Positions 1 through 9,020 of a DNA stretch of 36,354 nucleotides are shown here, piece by piece. The first letter of the stretch is position 1. Each line of letters begins with the position of its first letter. The stretch lies in NCBI GenBank assembly GCA_025936795.1, contig JAICSR010000003.1, forward strand, positions 1 through 36,354, read 5' to 3'. Source of the stretch: Ktedonobacterales bacterium (GTDB lineage Bacteria > Chloroflexota > Ktedonobacteria > Ktedonobacterales > JADMIN01). Under the pieces are notes generated by a model. The model made no database searches and was not told the DNA's origin. It was given only the letters and a program-made list of their open reading frames with translations. The translations under genes and the position numbers were made by a program.

Positions 1-76
1 ACGCCCACTCACGTCGGCTCGCGTGTGTGTTACATTCTCATGGGGATAGATTGAATGCACGAATGAGAGGTGAGCG

Positions 77-661
77 ATGCCTCAGCGGTTCGATACGCGC
101 AAGCGATTTCACTTGCTCTCAGATGAGCGCGCGGCGGCGCTGCAACCAGAGAAGCTGCTGCGCGCTCTGGGGCTGGGCGAGGGAATGACCATCGCCGACA
201 TTGGGTGCGGCCCAGGCTTCTTCACCATTCCCGCCGCGCAGATCGTTGGCCCAACGGGTATGGCGCTCGCAGCGGACATCCAGGGCGAGATGCTCTCGGC
301 GGTGCGCAGTCGCGCGCTCGAACACGGCCTGACCAACGTTCGCATCGTCAAGACCAACGACCGCGAGATACCGATTCCGCCGGGGACATGCGATTTCGTG
401 CTGCTGGCGTTCATGCTGCACGAGATCGAGCATCGGGCATCGTTCCTGCACCGGGCGGCGCGGGCGCTCAAGCCAGGCGGCAAGCTGGTGGCGCTGGAAT
501 GGGACAAGGTTGAGGGGCCAATTGGCCCGCCGCAGGAAGACCGCATCGCGCCTGAGGAGTTGCAGGCCGACGCGCTAGCCGCCGGGCTGCATGTGGTGGA
601 TGAGCGGGCGCTTTCCAGCGATCAGTATCTGCGCGTCTTCGAGCGCTCTGGGTCATCCTAG
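77..661 (+). CDS. Class I SAM-dependent methyltransferase
   Basis: ORF with SAM-binding motif I (IADIGCGPGFFTIPAAQ), a downstream acidic strand (ALAADIQGEML) and LKPGGKLVALEW. Confidence 0.85.
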   Translation: MPQRFDTRKRFHLLSDERAAALQPEKLLRALGLGEGMTIADIGCGPGFFTIPAAQIVGPTGMALAADIQGEMLSAVRSRALEHGLTNVRIVKTNDREIPIPPGTCDFVLLAFMLHEIEHRASFLHRAARALKPGGKLVALEWDKVEGPIGPPQEDRIAPEELQADALAAGLHVVDERALSSDQYLRVFERSGSS

Positions 662-670
662 GGCGCCCGC

Positions 671-696
671 CTGGCATGCGCTCCTGGCATGCGCTG
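671..696. repeat. 13-bp tandem duplication (CTGGCATGCGCT[C/G] x2)
   Basis: Read directly: ctggcatgcgctc ctggcatgcgctg. Confidence 0.8.
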
Positions 697-914
697 CCAC
701 CATATCAAGCGAGCGGCGTCATCTACTACGCTAACTTGCGTACTGATATGCCATAATGGGAGTATTGCCGCAGTTGGTATGATGCACATGACGGTGATCT
801 AGCCGCGTTGATCCGCGTACCCAGAAACTGGTCTGCGCACGCGGCGCGCGCGGATGCTCGCGGGCGAAGAAGCCCGCCACAATCCGCTCAATGACGAATG
901 GGAGTAGTGCGACC

Positions 915-2693
915 ATGTCTTCACGAACCGCGCTCGAAGCCTGGGTAGACGAGTGTGCGCGTCTGACCCAACCAGAGAAGATCGTCTGGTGTGACGGCTC
1001 CGAGCAGGAATATCAGCGCCTGATTGAGACGATGCTGCACGATGGCTCGATGCAGACCCTCAACCCCCAGAGCTACCCAAACTCTTTCCTCTACCATAGT
1101 GATCCGAGCGATGTAGCGCGCACCGAGAAAGTCACCTTCATCTGCACGACGCGGCGCGAAGACGCTGGCCCCACCAACAACTGGATGTCGCCCGACGAGG
1201 CCAAGGCCAAGGTGCGTCCGATCTTCGACGGCGCGATGCGTGGGCGCACAATGTATGTCGTGCCGTATGTGATGGGGCCAGTCGGGTCGGCGCTGATGCA
1301 GGTGGGCGTGGAGATCACGGATAGCCCCTACGTCGCGGCCAGCATGCGCATCATGACACGCATGGGAACGGTGGCGCTCGAAGCGCTCGACCGCAACGGC
1401 GGCGAGTTCGTTCCCGGCCTGCACAGCATCGGGAACCTCGACCCGGAACAGCGCTATGTGCTGCACTTCCCCGAAGAGCGCCTGATCTGGAGCGTCGGCT
1501 CGGGCTACGGTGGTAACGCGCTGCTGGGCAAGAAATGCCTCGCGCTGCGCCTGGCAAGCTGGATGGGCTGGAAGCAGGGCTGGCTGGCTGAGCACATGCT
1601 GATTCTGGGGCTGCAAGACCCCTCTGGCAATGTGACCTACATGGCGGGCGCGTTTCCTAGCGCATGCGGCAAGACCAATCTGGCGATGCTCGTCTCGCCA
1701 CTGGAGGATCAGGGCTGGAAGGTGTGGACGCTCGGCGATGACATCGCCTGGATGCGCATCGGCGAGGATGGCCGTCTGTGGGCGGTGAACCCGGAGCATG
1801 GCTTCTTCGGCGTGGCGCCTGGCACCAACGTCGAGACGAATCCCAACGCGATGGCGTCGCTCTCGCGCAACTCGATCTTCACCAACGTCGCGGTGACTCC
1901 CGACGACGAGCCGTGGTGGGAAGGCATTGACCCGCAGCAGAAGACGCCGCCCGCTGGTACGATTGACTGGCTGGGCAAGGTGTGGGAGCCAGGCAATGGC
2001 CCGGCGGCCCACCCGAATTCGCGCTTCACCGCGCCTGCGGGGCAGTGTCCATCCATCTCACCCAACTGGGAAGACCCGCAGGGCGTGCCGATCTCGGCCT
2101 TCATCTTCGGTGGGCGCCGCGCGCATGTCGCGCCGCTGGTCTATCAGGCGTTCAACTGGCAGCACGGCGTATTCGTCGGCGCGGGCATGGCGTCGGAGAC
2201 GACAGCGGCGGCGACTGGCGCGGTTGGTGTGGTGCGCCGCGACCCGATGGCGATGCTGCCCTTCTGTGGCTACAACATGGGCGATTACTGGCAGCACTGG
2301 CTCGACATCGGCGCGAAGCTAACGAATCCGCCGGAGGTCTTCCACGTCAACTGGTTCCGCAAAGACGCTGAGGGCAAGTTCCTCTGGCCGGGCTTTGGCC
2401 AGAACGTGCGCGTGCTGATGTGGATGCTGGAGCGCATCAAGGGCGTCGGCAAAGCGGTTGAGACGCCGATCGGCTTCACACCGACCACCGACGGCCTCGA
2501 TCTGGCGGGCCTCGACATCTCGCAAGAGACGATGCAGGCGCTGCTGGAGGTCAACCCGGCGGACTGGGAGCAGGAGTGGGCGGAGCAGCGTCCCTTCTTC
2601 GAGCAATTCGGCGAGCATCTGCCGAAGGCCATCGAGGAGCAGCATCGCGCGCTAGGCCAGCGGGTCAGCGAGTCCCGCGCCACCGCGCGCTAG
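915..2693 (+). CDS. pckG: Phosphoenolpyruvate carboxykinase (GTP)
   Basis: ORF 891..2693; start at 915 ([13 protein letters not shown]) is likely. Family motifs: [13 protein letters not shown] (P-loop/kinase-1), [69 protein letters not shown]. Confidence 0.97.
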   Translation: MSSRTALEAWVDECARLTQPEKIVWCDGSEQEYQRLIETMLHDGSMQTLNPQSYPNSFLYHSDPSDVARTEKVTFICTTRREDAGPTNNWMSPDEAKAKVRPIFDGAMRGRTMYVVPYVMGPVGSALMQVGVEITDSPYVAASMRIMTRMGTVALEALDRNGGEFVPGLHSIGNLDPEQRYVLHFPEERLIWSVGSGYGGNALLGKKCLALRLASWMGWKQGWLAEHMLILGLQDPSGNVTYMAGAFPSACGKTNLAMLVSPLEDQGWKVWTLGDDIAWMRIGEDGRLWAVNPEHGFFGVAPGTNVETNPNAMASLSRNSIFTNVAVTPDDEPWWEGIDPQQKTPPAGTIDWLGKVWEPGNGPAAHPNSRFTAPAGQCPSISPNWEDPQGVPISAFIFGGRRAHVAPLVYQAFNWQHGVFVGAGMASETTAAATGAVGVVRRDPMAMLPFCGYNMGDYWQHWLDIGAKLTNPPEVFHVNWFRKDAEGKFLWPGFGQNVRVLMWMLERIKGVGKAVETPIGFTPTTDGLDLAGLDISQETMQALLEVNPADWEQEWAEQRPFFEQFGEHLPKAIEEQHRALGQRVSESRATAR

Positions 2694-2725
2694 GCGCCCC
2701 CACTGCGACCGACGCGCTGCAACAC

Positions 2726-2767
2726 CGCCGCGCCCTGCTGGCTCTCTCAAGCTAGCCGGGCGCGGCG
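2726..2767 (+). terminator. Possible terminator hairpin after pckG
   Basis: Perfect 10-bp arms CGCCGCGCCC / GGGCGCGGCG plus inner GGCT/AGCC pairing; no clear T tract. Confidence 0.45.
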
Positions 2768-2809
2768 TCTCGTCAGCTTGCAGACACGCTACACATAAAG
2801 GCGCCTTCG

Positions 2810-3057
2810 ATGCCAACCATCCAGGTCAACGACATCCAGATGTATGACGAGATACATGGCGAAGGCGAGCCGCTGGCGCTGCTGGTTGGCCTGGGAACCG
2901 ACATCTCGGAGTGGAGCGGCATCATTGGCTGACTCGCGCAACACTACCGGGTCATCGCGCTCGATAACTGAGGCGCGGGCGCACCGAGAAGCCCGACGAA
3001 CCGTATTCGATGGAGCTGATGGCCGACGACGCGGCGAAGCTCTTGCAGGCGCTGGCC
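2810..3057 (+). pseudogene. Alpha/beta-hydrolase N-terminal remnant with two in-frame TGA codons and a frameshift
   Basis: MPTIQVNDIQMYDEIHGEGEPLALLVGLGTDISEWSGIIG*LAQHYRVIALDN*GAG, then +1 frame GRTEKPDEPYSMELMADDAAKLLQAL: typical hydrolase N-terminus, disrupted. Confidence 0.8.
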
Positions 3058-3095
3058 CGTCTCCGGGTGGGCGAGGGCAGGAACGATGATTGCTC

Positions 3096-3116
3096 GCCTC
3101 TCCTCGTAGGAGAGGC
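3096..3116. repeat. Intergenic palindromic hairpin (GCCTCTCCT-CGT-AGGAGAGGC)
   Basis: Perfect 9-bp arms; similar in style to hairpins at 8940-8967 and 21903-21930. Confidence 0.6.
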
Positions 3117-3269
3117 GCTGGCGGTGAGGGTCGATCCAGTGTCGGGGGCTTTCCGTTTCTGGCCAACTGAGACAGAATATGAGCGCGACACCACTGAACA
3201 TATCGCTGGAGGTTCGGTTGCGCTCCAGCGCAACGCGAGCGTCACATCTGAAACGGGGACATTCAGCGT

Positions 3270-4190
3270 ATGGACGAGCGACATGGCGATGGCAGCCCAC
3301 GCCGACGGATCGGCGCTCAACCGGCGACCGGCGCCCCAGCGCGGCGACCGGGTGGGCAGGTTCCATTGCGGGCGGATGTAGCGACCGCAGCGGAGGAATC
3401 TGCGCTGGACGCCACGCGACCCGATACGACCGGCGGGCCGACGCCGCCCGACCCGCGCAACCCGCGTACACGCGAGCGCCTGACTCAGCGGACACCCGGA
3501 GGCGGCTATGTGGTCGCGGACACCGAGCTGGTGCTGGCAATACGCGCGTGGGATGCGCGCGGGATGCGTCCGGTGGCGATGGACCTCTGCGCGCTGCTGG
3601 TAGATCGCTGCATGCCAGAGTTTCGGCGGCACGCGGCGGGGCTGCGCCACCGGCCCGACCTGATGGAAGACACGATCAACGGGATGATCGAGCAGGTGCT
3701 ACGCGAGGCGCTCGACCCCACCGAAATCTTCATGACGCAGAACTTCATTCACTATCTGCGCTGCCTGTGCGCCGACAACTTCACACGGACGCTGCGACAG
3801 GAAGGGTTGAGCTACAAGCGCGATGAGCAGGGCCGCCCGACGGGTCGCCCGCAGCACATCCCACGCGCGCTGATCGAGCAGATAGACGTGCACGCCGACG
3901 AGCAAGACGATCAGCCGGGCGTGACAGGGAGCGTGGCAGACCCGCGCGATACCCTTGGCGAACGGATGGCGGCGGTTGAGGCTCAGCGAATCCTGGCGTA
4001 TTTGCCCGACCCACTCGACCAACGCATCTTCGCGCTGCGGGCGCTCTATAAGATGCAGTGGGAAGAGATCGCCGCGCTCTGCGGCAAGACCGAGCGAACG
4101 ATGCGCCTGCGCTTTGAGAAGGCGAAGCTAGTGCTGCAACAGTGTCTGCGAGCGGAAGTGGCGATGGCAACGAATGCCAGTGGAGAGTGA
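3270..4190 (+). CDS. Sigma-70/ECF-like RNA polymerase sigma factor, divergent
   Basis: Helical region resembling sigma region 2, and region-4-like HTH (ILAYLPDPLDQRIFALRALYKMQWEEIAALCGKTERTMRLRFEKAKLVLQQCL). The low-complexity N-terminus makes the start uncertain. Confidence 0.6.
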   Translation: MDERHGDGSPRRRIGAQPATGAPARRPGGQVPLRADVATAAEESALDATRPDTTGGPTPPDPRNPRTRERLTQRTPGGGYVVADTELVLAIRAWDARGMRPVAMDLCALLVDRCMPEFRRHAAGLRHRPDLMEDTINGMIEQVLREALDPTEIFMTQNFIHYLRCLCADNFTRTLRQEGLSYKRDEQGRPTGRPQHIPRALIEQIDVHADEQDDQPGVTGSVADPRDTLGERMAAVEAQRILAYLPDPLDQRIFALRALYKMQWEEIAALCGKTERTMRLRFEKAKLVLQQCLRAEVAMATNASGE

Positions 4191-4878
4191 TGAGATGAGC
4201 AAGATAAAGAGCACACGCGCGGGGGGAGCGGACCAGCGAGATCGCGCGCTGACCGAGGCGAAACTGGCGCTGGTCGCGGCGCATGCGCAGGGTGAGCCGG
4301 GCGCGTTGGCGCAGGCGCTGCGCACGCATCCCGCCTATGCCGATGCGTTGACGCAGTTTGAGCTGGCGCTGGTGGCGACGACCGGCTACGACACCGTAGC
4401 AGACGCTCCAGATGTCGTGGAAATTGCGGAGATGGCGCGGCAGCGAGCGTTCGCGACGGTATTTAGCGCGCAGTCCGCCGCTGTGGCGCAGGCGCAACCC
4501 GCGCAGGCGACTGTAGCGGCGCTCTCGCTCAAGGCGCTGCGGATGGCGCAGGGGCAGAAGCTTACTACGCTGGCGACGCGGCTGGGACTGGGAGTGGATG
4601 TACTCAGCGCACTGGAGGCGGGACGCATCCGCGTGGCGAGCGTGCCACAGCGCCTGCGCGAATCGCTGGCTGACCTGTTGAACGCGACTGGCGAACAGAT
4701 CAGCGCGGCGCTCACCCTCGATCTCGCCCCGGCGCTGCGCCGTGGCCAACCAGGCGCAACCTCACGCGAGGCTGGGCAAAGCGCTGCAAACCAGCAGCTC
4801 GATTTCCACGACGCTGTGCTGATGAGCCAGAGCATGACGCAGGAGCAGCGAGCGCACTGGTTGAGCGAGTCGCGCTAA
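4174..4878 (+). CDS. Hypothetical protein with XRE-like HTH segment, coupled to upstream sigma-like gene
   Basis: Overlaps the upstream stop; HTH-like LKALRMAQGQKLTTLATRLGLGVDVLSALEAGRIRVASVPQRLRESLADLL. Start could be 4195 (MSKIKSTRAG). Confidence 0.65.
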   Translation: MPVESDEMSKIKSTRAGGADQRDRALTEAKLALVAAHAQGEPGALAQALRTHPAYADALTQFELALVATTGYDTVADAPDVVEIAEMARQRAFATVFSAQSAAVAQAQPAQATVAALSLKALRMAQGQKLTTLATRLGLGVDVLSALEAGRIRVASVPQRLRESLADLLNATGEQISAALTLDLAPALRRGQPGATSREAGQSAANQQLDFHDAVLMSQSMTQEQRAHWLSESR

Positions 4879-4895
4879 CAGCGCCATCAATAGCG

Positions 4896-4944
4896 GACAT
4901 GCGCGTGGGAGGCTGGGAGATTCCTGGCCTCCCACGCGCATGTC
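4896..4944 (+). terminator. Strong hairpin terminator
   Basis: Perfect 18-bp inverted repeat GACATGCGCGTGGGAGGC / GCCTCCCACGCGCATGTC followed by TTTGT. Confidence 0.75.
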
Positions 4945-4947
4945 TTT

Positions 4948-4979
4948 GTGCAGGCCGTGTGCAGGCCGTGTGCAGGCCA
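4948..4979. repeat. 11-bp tandem repeat GTGCAGGCCGT x ~2.9
   Basis: gtgcaggccgt gtgcaggccgt gtgcaggcca. Confidence 0.85.
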
Positions 4980-5088
4980 GGCGCCTTGAGGGTGATGCGA
5001 TATAATGGAAGTTCAAGGTTGATGTGTTCCTGGCGTGACGGGCTGCGCCCTGCGCACGTACGATAGAACATAGACGGAGAAACCTCCG

Positions 5089-6048
5089 ATGGGAAATGGC
5101 CAGAATCGCAACAGGCGTGGCGGCGCTCGTACACGACACGGCCAGCACCGGGGCGGCGCTGCCGCTGGCGACCGTCGTGGCGCGACACACGTGATGCCGC
5201 CAACGCTCGTGTCGCCAAGTGACGCTGCCGCTGGCGCTGAAACTGACGCTGGCGTCGAGACGCCAAGCGCTGCCGAGATACACGAGGCGCTGGACGAGGC
5301 GCAAGCGACGGAGATAGCGGAAGAGCAGTTTGAGCGGCGCGCGGGGGAGCTGCGCGAGGGGCCGCAGACTCCAGCGCCTGAGCCAGCGCCGGGGATCGAG
5401 GTCGCGGCAGCATCCTCCGCGCCGCTGCCGCCAACGTCTGCGCCGCCTGAGACGCCTGTGGCGCCTCCCTCTGCTGCGCGCCCACATGAAAGTGAGAGTG
5501 CGCCAGTCGCGAGCGCCGGAGACACGCCATCTGTGATGCGCGCTGAGGCGCAAGACGCGGCTCCAGGTGCGGATGGCGAGGTGGAGGAGGCTGCGAGCGC
5601 AGAGCCAGAGCGCCGTGCGCCGCGCGGGCGTTTCGAGCGCTTCTACGCGCCGGGGCAGGGTCCGCGCCCTGAACGCAATGGCCACGGGGGAACAGGCGCC
5701 AACGGCGCGGCGCGGCGACCTATGCGCGACCCGCTACGCGATCCAATGCCAACCTCTAGCTCCTCAGTGACTCAAGTTCCTGAGGAGGAGGAGACGCCGC
5801 CGAGCGGGCCGCGTGAGGACGTGCGCGGAGCCGTCGGCGGCCTGATTGACGCGCTGCACGACGTATTCACCCAGGACCGCGCCGTCGCGACCCAGGGCGG
5901 CTCCTCGCGCTGTGGACTCTGCTACCTCCACTTTCCCATTGGCGAACTCGTCTACCGCGAGAGCGAGGGCTTCTACGTTTGCCAGGCGTGCGAGCGGGCG
6001 CTTGGCTCGGCGCGAGTCAACATGGTGCGACGGCAGCAGAAGCTCTAG
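5089..6048 (+). CDS. Hypothetical protein: long Ala/Pro/Glu-rich low-complexity region plus C-terminal zinc ribbon
   Basis: C-terminus SSRCGLCYLHFPIGELVYRESEGFYVCQACERALGSARVNMVRRQQ has two CxxC pairs; the rest is compositionally biased. Confidence 0.7.
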   Translation: MGNGQNRNRRGGARTRHGQHRGGAAAGDRRGATHVMPPTLVSPSDAAAGAETDAGVETPSAAEIHEALDEAQATEIAEEQFERRAGELREGPQTPAPEPAPGIEVAAASSAPLPPTSAPPETPVAPPSAARPHESESAPVASAGDTPSVMRAEAQDAAPGADGEVEEAASAEPERRAPRGRFERFYAPGQGPRPERNGHGGTGANGAARRPMRDPLRDPMPTSSSSVTQVPEEEETPPSGPREDVRGAVGGLIDALHDVFTQDRAVATQGGSSRCGLCYLHFPIGELVYRESEGFYVCQACERALGSARVNMVRRQQKL

Positions 6049-6131
6049 CGGAGAGTCAGCGCTGCGCAGCCTAGAGACGCTAGCGGCGTGAAATTCACCC
6101 GCATTGGGGGCTGTGCGGGCGGCGCAAGCTG

Positions 6132-6140
6132 TGATACAAT
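6132..6140 (+). promoter_or_regulatory. Extended -10-like element (TGaTACAAT) upstream of rpmF
   Basis: TGATACAAT in the intergenic region; no clear -35. Confidence 0.35.
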
Positions 6141-6285
6141 AGGCGGGCGTGGGCGCTGCGCGGGATGATGCGCGCCCACGGGCCTACCGTCCTCTGGCGC
6201 CGCCGGAGGTGTGGAGGCTACCGCGCAGTCCATCGGCGCCCAGCGTATGCTGGCCGCTTTCTTTTCTGCTTGCGAGGAGTCTACC

Positions 6286-6477
6286 GTGGGCGCGTTACCG
6301 AAGAAACGTCACTCGAACGCGCGTCAGGGCCACCGCCGCGCGCATCACAAGGTCAAGCTGCCCCAGCTGACCATTTGCCCGCAGTGCCGTCAGCCCCGAC
6401 AGTCGCACCATGCCTGCCCCAACTGCGGCGCCTATCGCGGTCGTCAGGTGCTGAAGGCGAAGAACGCCGCCGAGTAG
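6286..6477 (+). CDS. rpmF: Ribosomal protein bL32
   Basis: GTG start after GAGGAG; VGALPKKRHSNARQGHRRAHHKVKLPQLTICPQCRQPRQSHHACPNCGAYRGRQVL with zinc-binding CxxC pairs. Confidence 0.93.
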   Translation: MGALPKKRHSNARQGHRRAHHKVKLPQLTICPQCRQPRQSHHACPNCGAYRGRQVLKAKNAAE

Positions 6478-6603
6478 GCCAGATATTTGGCCAACCAGGG
6501 CCAGGGCCAACCAGGGCAGGCGGCGTCTGAGGGGCGCACAGGCGCGACGCGCATGCGCGTCGCGCCGCCCCAGGTCTGGCGCAGTCGCGCCAGGGAGGGA
6601 CGT

Positions 6604-7659
6604 GTGACGCAGTCAGTCGCGTTCGTATTTCCCGGTCAGGGCAGCCAGGCGGTCGGCATGGGAGCGGATGTATTCCGCGCCTCGCCGGCCGCTCGCGCTG
6701 TCTATGACGCCGCCGACGCCGCGCTTGGCGTCGGCCTCGCGCGTATGTGCTTCGAGGGGCCAGAAGAGGCGCTACGCGAGACAATCAACACCCAACCCGC
6801 GCTCGTCACGACGAGTCTGGCGCTGCTGGCTGCGCTCCAGGAGGCGGCGGACGCAGCCTTCACGGGCAGCGACGAGCCACAGTTGCGCGAGCCGCTGACC
6901 CCTGCCTTCGTGGCAGGCCACAGTGTCGGCGAGTACGCTGCGCTGGCGGCGGCGGGCGCGCTGAGCGTCGCCGAGACGATCAAACTGGCGCGCGAACGCG
7001 GGCGCCTGATGCACGAACAGGGCAGCGCCATCCCCAGCGGCATGGCGGCTGTGCTGGGGATGGACGCCGCCACGCTGGGCGAGGTCTGCGCCGATGCGAC
7101 CCGCCAGACGCGGCTGGAGATCGCCTCCGCGCATACGGAGACAGAGCATCCCGGCGCCGGGCATGTGGTCGTGGCGAATGATAATGCGCCTGGCCAGATC
7201 GTCATCTCTGGCTCGCAACGTGCGCTCGACACGGCGATGGAGATGGCGAAGGCGCGCGGCGCGAAGCGCGTCGTACCGCTGGCAGTCAGCGGCGCCTTCC
7301 ACTCGCCAGTGATGGCTCCGGCGGCGGATGGACTGGCGCAGGCGGTCGCGGCGGCTCCGCTGCACGACGCGGCGATCCCGATTGTGTCGAACATCAGCGC
7401 GACGCCGATCAGCGCCGCCGACGCGCTACGCGAGGAGCTGTCGCGCCAGATCGTCTCGCCGGTCCAGTGGACGCGCTCCGTGGCATGGCTGGCCGAGCAG
7501 GGTGTGACGACGTTCGTCGAGATTGGGCCGGGGCAGGTGCTCTCAGGCCTCATCAAGCGCATCGCCAAGGGCGCCACGACGCTCTCGGTGGCGACGGCCG
7601 CCGATGTGGCCAGCGTCGCCCCACAGCTTCGCGCGCTGCGGGCGGAGAGCCAGGGCTGA
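6604..7659 (+). CDS. fabD: Malonyl-CoA:ACP transacylase
   Basis: GTG start, in frame; VAFVFPGQGSQAVGMG, GHSVGEYAAL nucleophile elbow, AFHSPVMAPAA, EIGPGQVLSGLIKRI. Confidence 0.97.
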   Translation: MTQSVAFVFPGQGSQAVGMGADVFRASPAARAVYDAADAALGVGLARMCFEGPEEALRETINTQPALVTTSLALLAALQEAADAAFTGSDEPQLREPLTPAFVAGHSVGEYAALAAAGALSVAETIKLARERGRLMHEQGSAIPSGMAAVLGMDAATLGEVCADATRQTRLEIASAHTETEHPGAGHVVVANDNAPGQIVISGSQRALDTAMEMAKARGAKRVVPLAVSGAFHSPVMAPAADGLAQAVAAAPLHDAAIPIVSNISATPISAADALREELSRQIVSPVQWTRSVAWLAEQGVTTFVEIGPGQVLSGLIKRIAKGATTLSVATAADVASVAPQLRALRAESQG

Positions 7660-7729
7660 CACAAGGCCAACCGAGGGCTATAGCTGGCGCCGAGGGCAAG
7701 AGCGGCAAGAGCGGCAAGAGAGGCTGCGG

Positions 7730-8098
7730 ATGAATGCGTCGCATACGGGTCGCCTCTATGGCGAGCCAGACGTCGAAGGCTTCTACCTCGGCACGGTGCG
7801 CATCGCCCATCGCGCGTTGCGCACGATGATCGAGCAGGCGGCGCTGCGCACACCCGGTGTGGCGGCCATTGCGCGCACGCCGCGCAGCCTGGCGCTGGGC
7901 AAGCCGATTCCCTGGCAGGGGATTGGCCTCTCGGCGCGCGACCAACAGGTGGCGATTGACCTCTATCTGCTGGCGCAGCGCGGCGCGAACCTCGCTGAGG
8001 TCGGCGCACGCGCGCAGGAAGCTGTCGCTTCGGCGGTCGAAAGTTTGCTGGGCTTGCGTGTTCGCGAGATCAACGTCTACATTCAGGATGTGGTATGA
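7730..8098 (+). CDS. Asp23/Gls24 family protein
   Basis: 122 aa; GTVRIAHRALRTMIEQAALRTPGVAAI ... [14 protein letters not shown] matches the family pattern. Confidence 0.8.
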   Translation: MNASHTGRLYGEPDVEGFYLGTVRIAHRALRTMIEQAALRTPGVAAIARTPRSLALGKPIPWQGIGLSARDQQVAIDLYLLAQRGANLAEVGARAQEAVASAVESLLGLRVREINVYIQDVV

Positions 8099-8562
8099 CC
8101 AGGGTGAAAGCGCATGGCGAGCGCAGGCAAGCGCGGACGGCGGCGATGCAAACCCTCTACGAGGTGGACGCCGCTGGCCACGACGCCGAGGAGACGCTGC
8201 AACGCAACGCGGCAGGCCTGCGCCTGAACGCCGATACCCTGGCATTCGCCGAAGAACTGGTGCGCGGGACTCTCGCGCGCCTCGATGTGATAGACGCGCA
8301 GATCGCGTCTGTCGCATCGGATTGGCCGCTCTCGCAGATGGCGCGGATAGATAAGAACATCTTGAGGCTTGCAATCTACGAGATTCTGTACAATAATTCA
8401 GTCCCAGCGAAGGCCGCCATTAACGAGGCTGTTGAGCTCGCCAAAACCTTCGGCAGCGACACCTCCAGCCGTTTTGTCAACGGCGTGCTTGGCGCCATTT
8501 ATCAGCAATCCGCACAGACGCCTACCGTGCCTGAAACAACGGCCGAAGGGGAGGTTCCGTAA
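8095..8562 (+). CDS. nusB: Transcription antitermination factor NusB
   Basis: [13 protein letters not shown]..., [44 protein letters not shown]. Overlaps the upstream stop by 4 nt. Confidence 0.95.
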   Translation: MTRVKAHGERRQARTAAMQTLYEVDAAGHDAEETLQRNAAGLRLNADTLAFAEELVRGTLARLDVIDAQIASVASDWPLSQMARIDKNILRLAIYEILYNNSVPAKAAINEAVELAKTFGSDTSSRFVNGVLGAIYQQSAQTPTVPETTAEGEVP

Positions 8563-8813
8563 TGTCGTCCGTCTCGAAAGAGGAAATCCTGACACAGCTT
8601 CGCCCAATCATCGCTGAGCAACTGGGCGTTGAAGAGAGCGAAGTGAAGGAGGATGCTTCCTTCACAGATGATCTGAACGCTGACTCACTCGATCTGGTCG
8701 AAATGATCATGTCGCTGGAAGAGAAGTTCCATGTCCAGATCAACGATGAGGACGCCGAGCAGATCAAGACGGTCGGCCAGGCGGTCGAGTTCATCTACGA
8801 TCACACCAGCTAG
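8562..8813 (+). CDS. acpP: Acyl carrier protein
   Basis: [43 protein letters not shown] with phosphopantetheine-attachment DSLD. Confidence 0.97.
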   Translation: MSSVSKEEILTQLRPIIAEQLGVEESEVKEDASFTDDLNADSLDLVEMIMSLEEKFHVQINDEDAEQIKTVGQAVEFIYDHTS

Positions 8814-8860
8814 CGCCTGCGGTCGAGGATAGCGCGTCCTGGGGCGCGCACTGCAAAACC

Positions 8861-8898
8861 AGAGACGGTCAACCACATCTGTGTGGCTGACCGTCTCT
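8861..8898 (+). terminator. Rho-independent terminator after acpP
   Basis: AGAGACGGTCA...TGACCGTCTCT perfect 11-bp arms with inner ACCACA/TGTGG pairing, followed by TCTTGTTTCTTG. Confidence 0.85.
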
Positions 8899-8939
8899 TC
8901 TTGTTTCTTGTCGCGATTCGCTCCTGCCCCCTCCTCCAA

Positions 8940-8967
8940 CCCCTCTCCCGCTGCGGCGGGAGAGGGG
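8940..8967. repeat. Dispersed CCCCTCTCCCGC...GCGGGAGAGGGG hairpin
   Basis: Perfect 12-bp arms; near-identical copy at 21903-21930. A second palindrome CTCGCCTCGCGAGGCGAG follows at 8981-8998. Confidence 0.8.
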
Positions 8968-9020
8968 AGCCAGCGTTCCTCTCGCCTCGCGAGGCGAGGG
9001 GAGTCAGGAGTTCCACATCT

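Noticed and set aside
921-2012. 363-aa minus-strand ORF opposite pckG
   Set aside because: Antisense to a well-supported pckG; no recognisable domain.
6702-8009. 435-aa minus-strand ORF opposite fabD/Asp23
   Set aside because: Ser/Ala/Arg-rich shadow frame of conserved genes.
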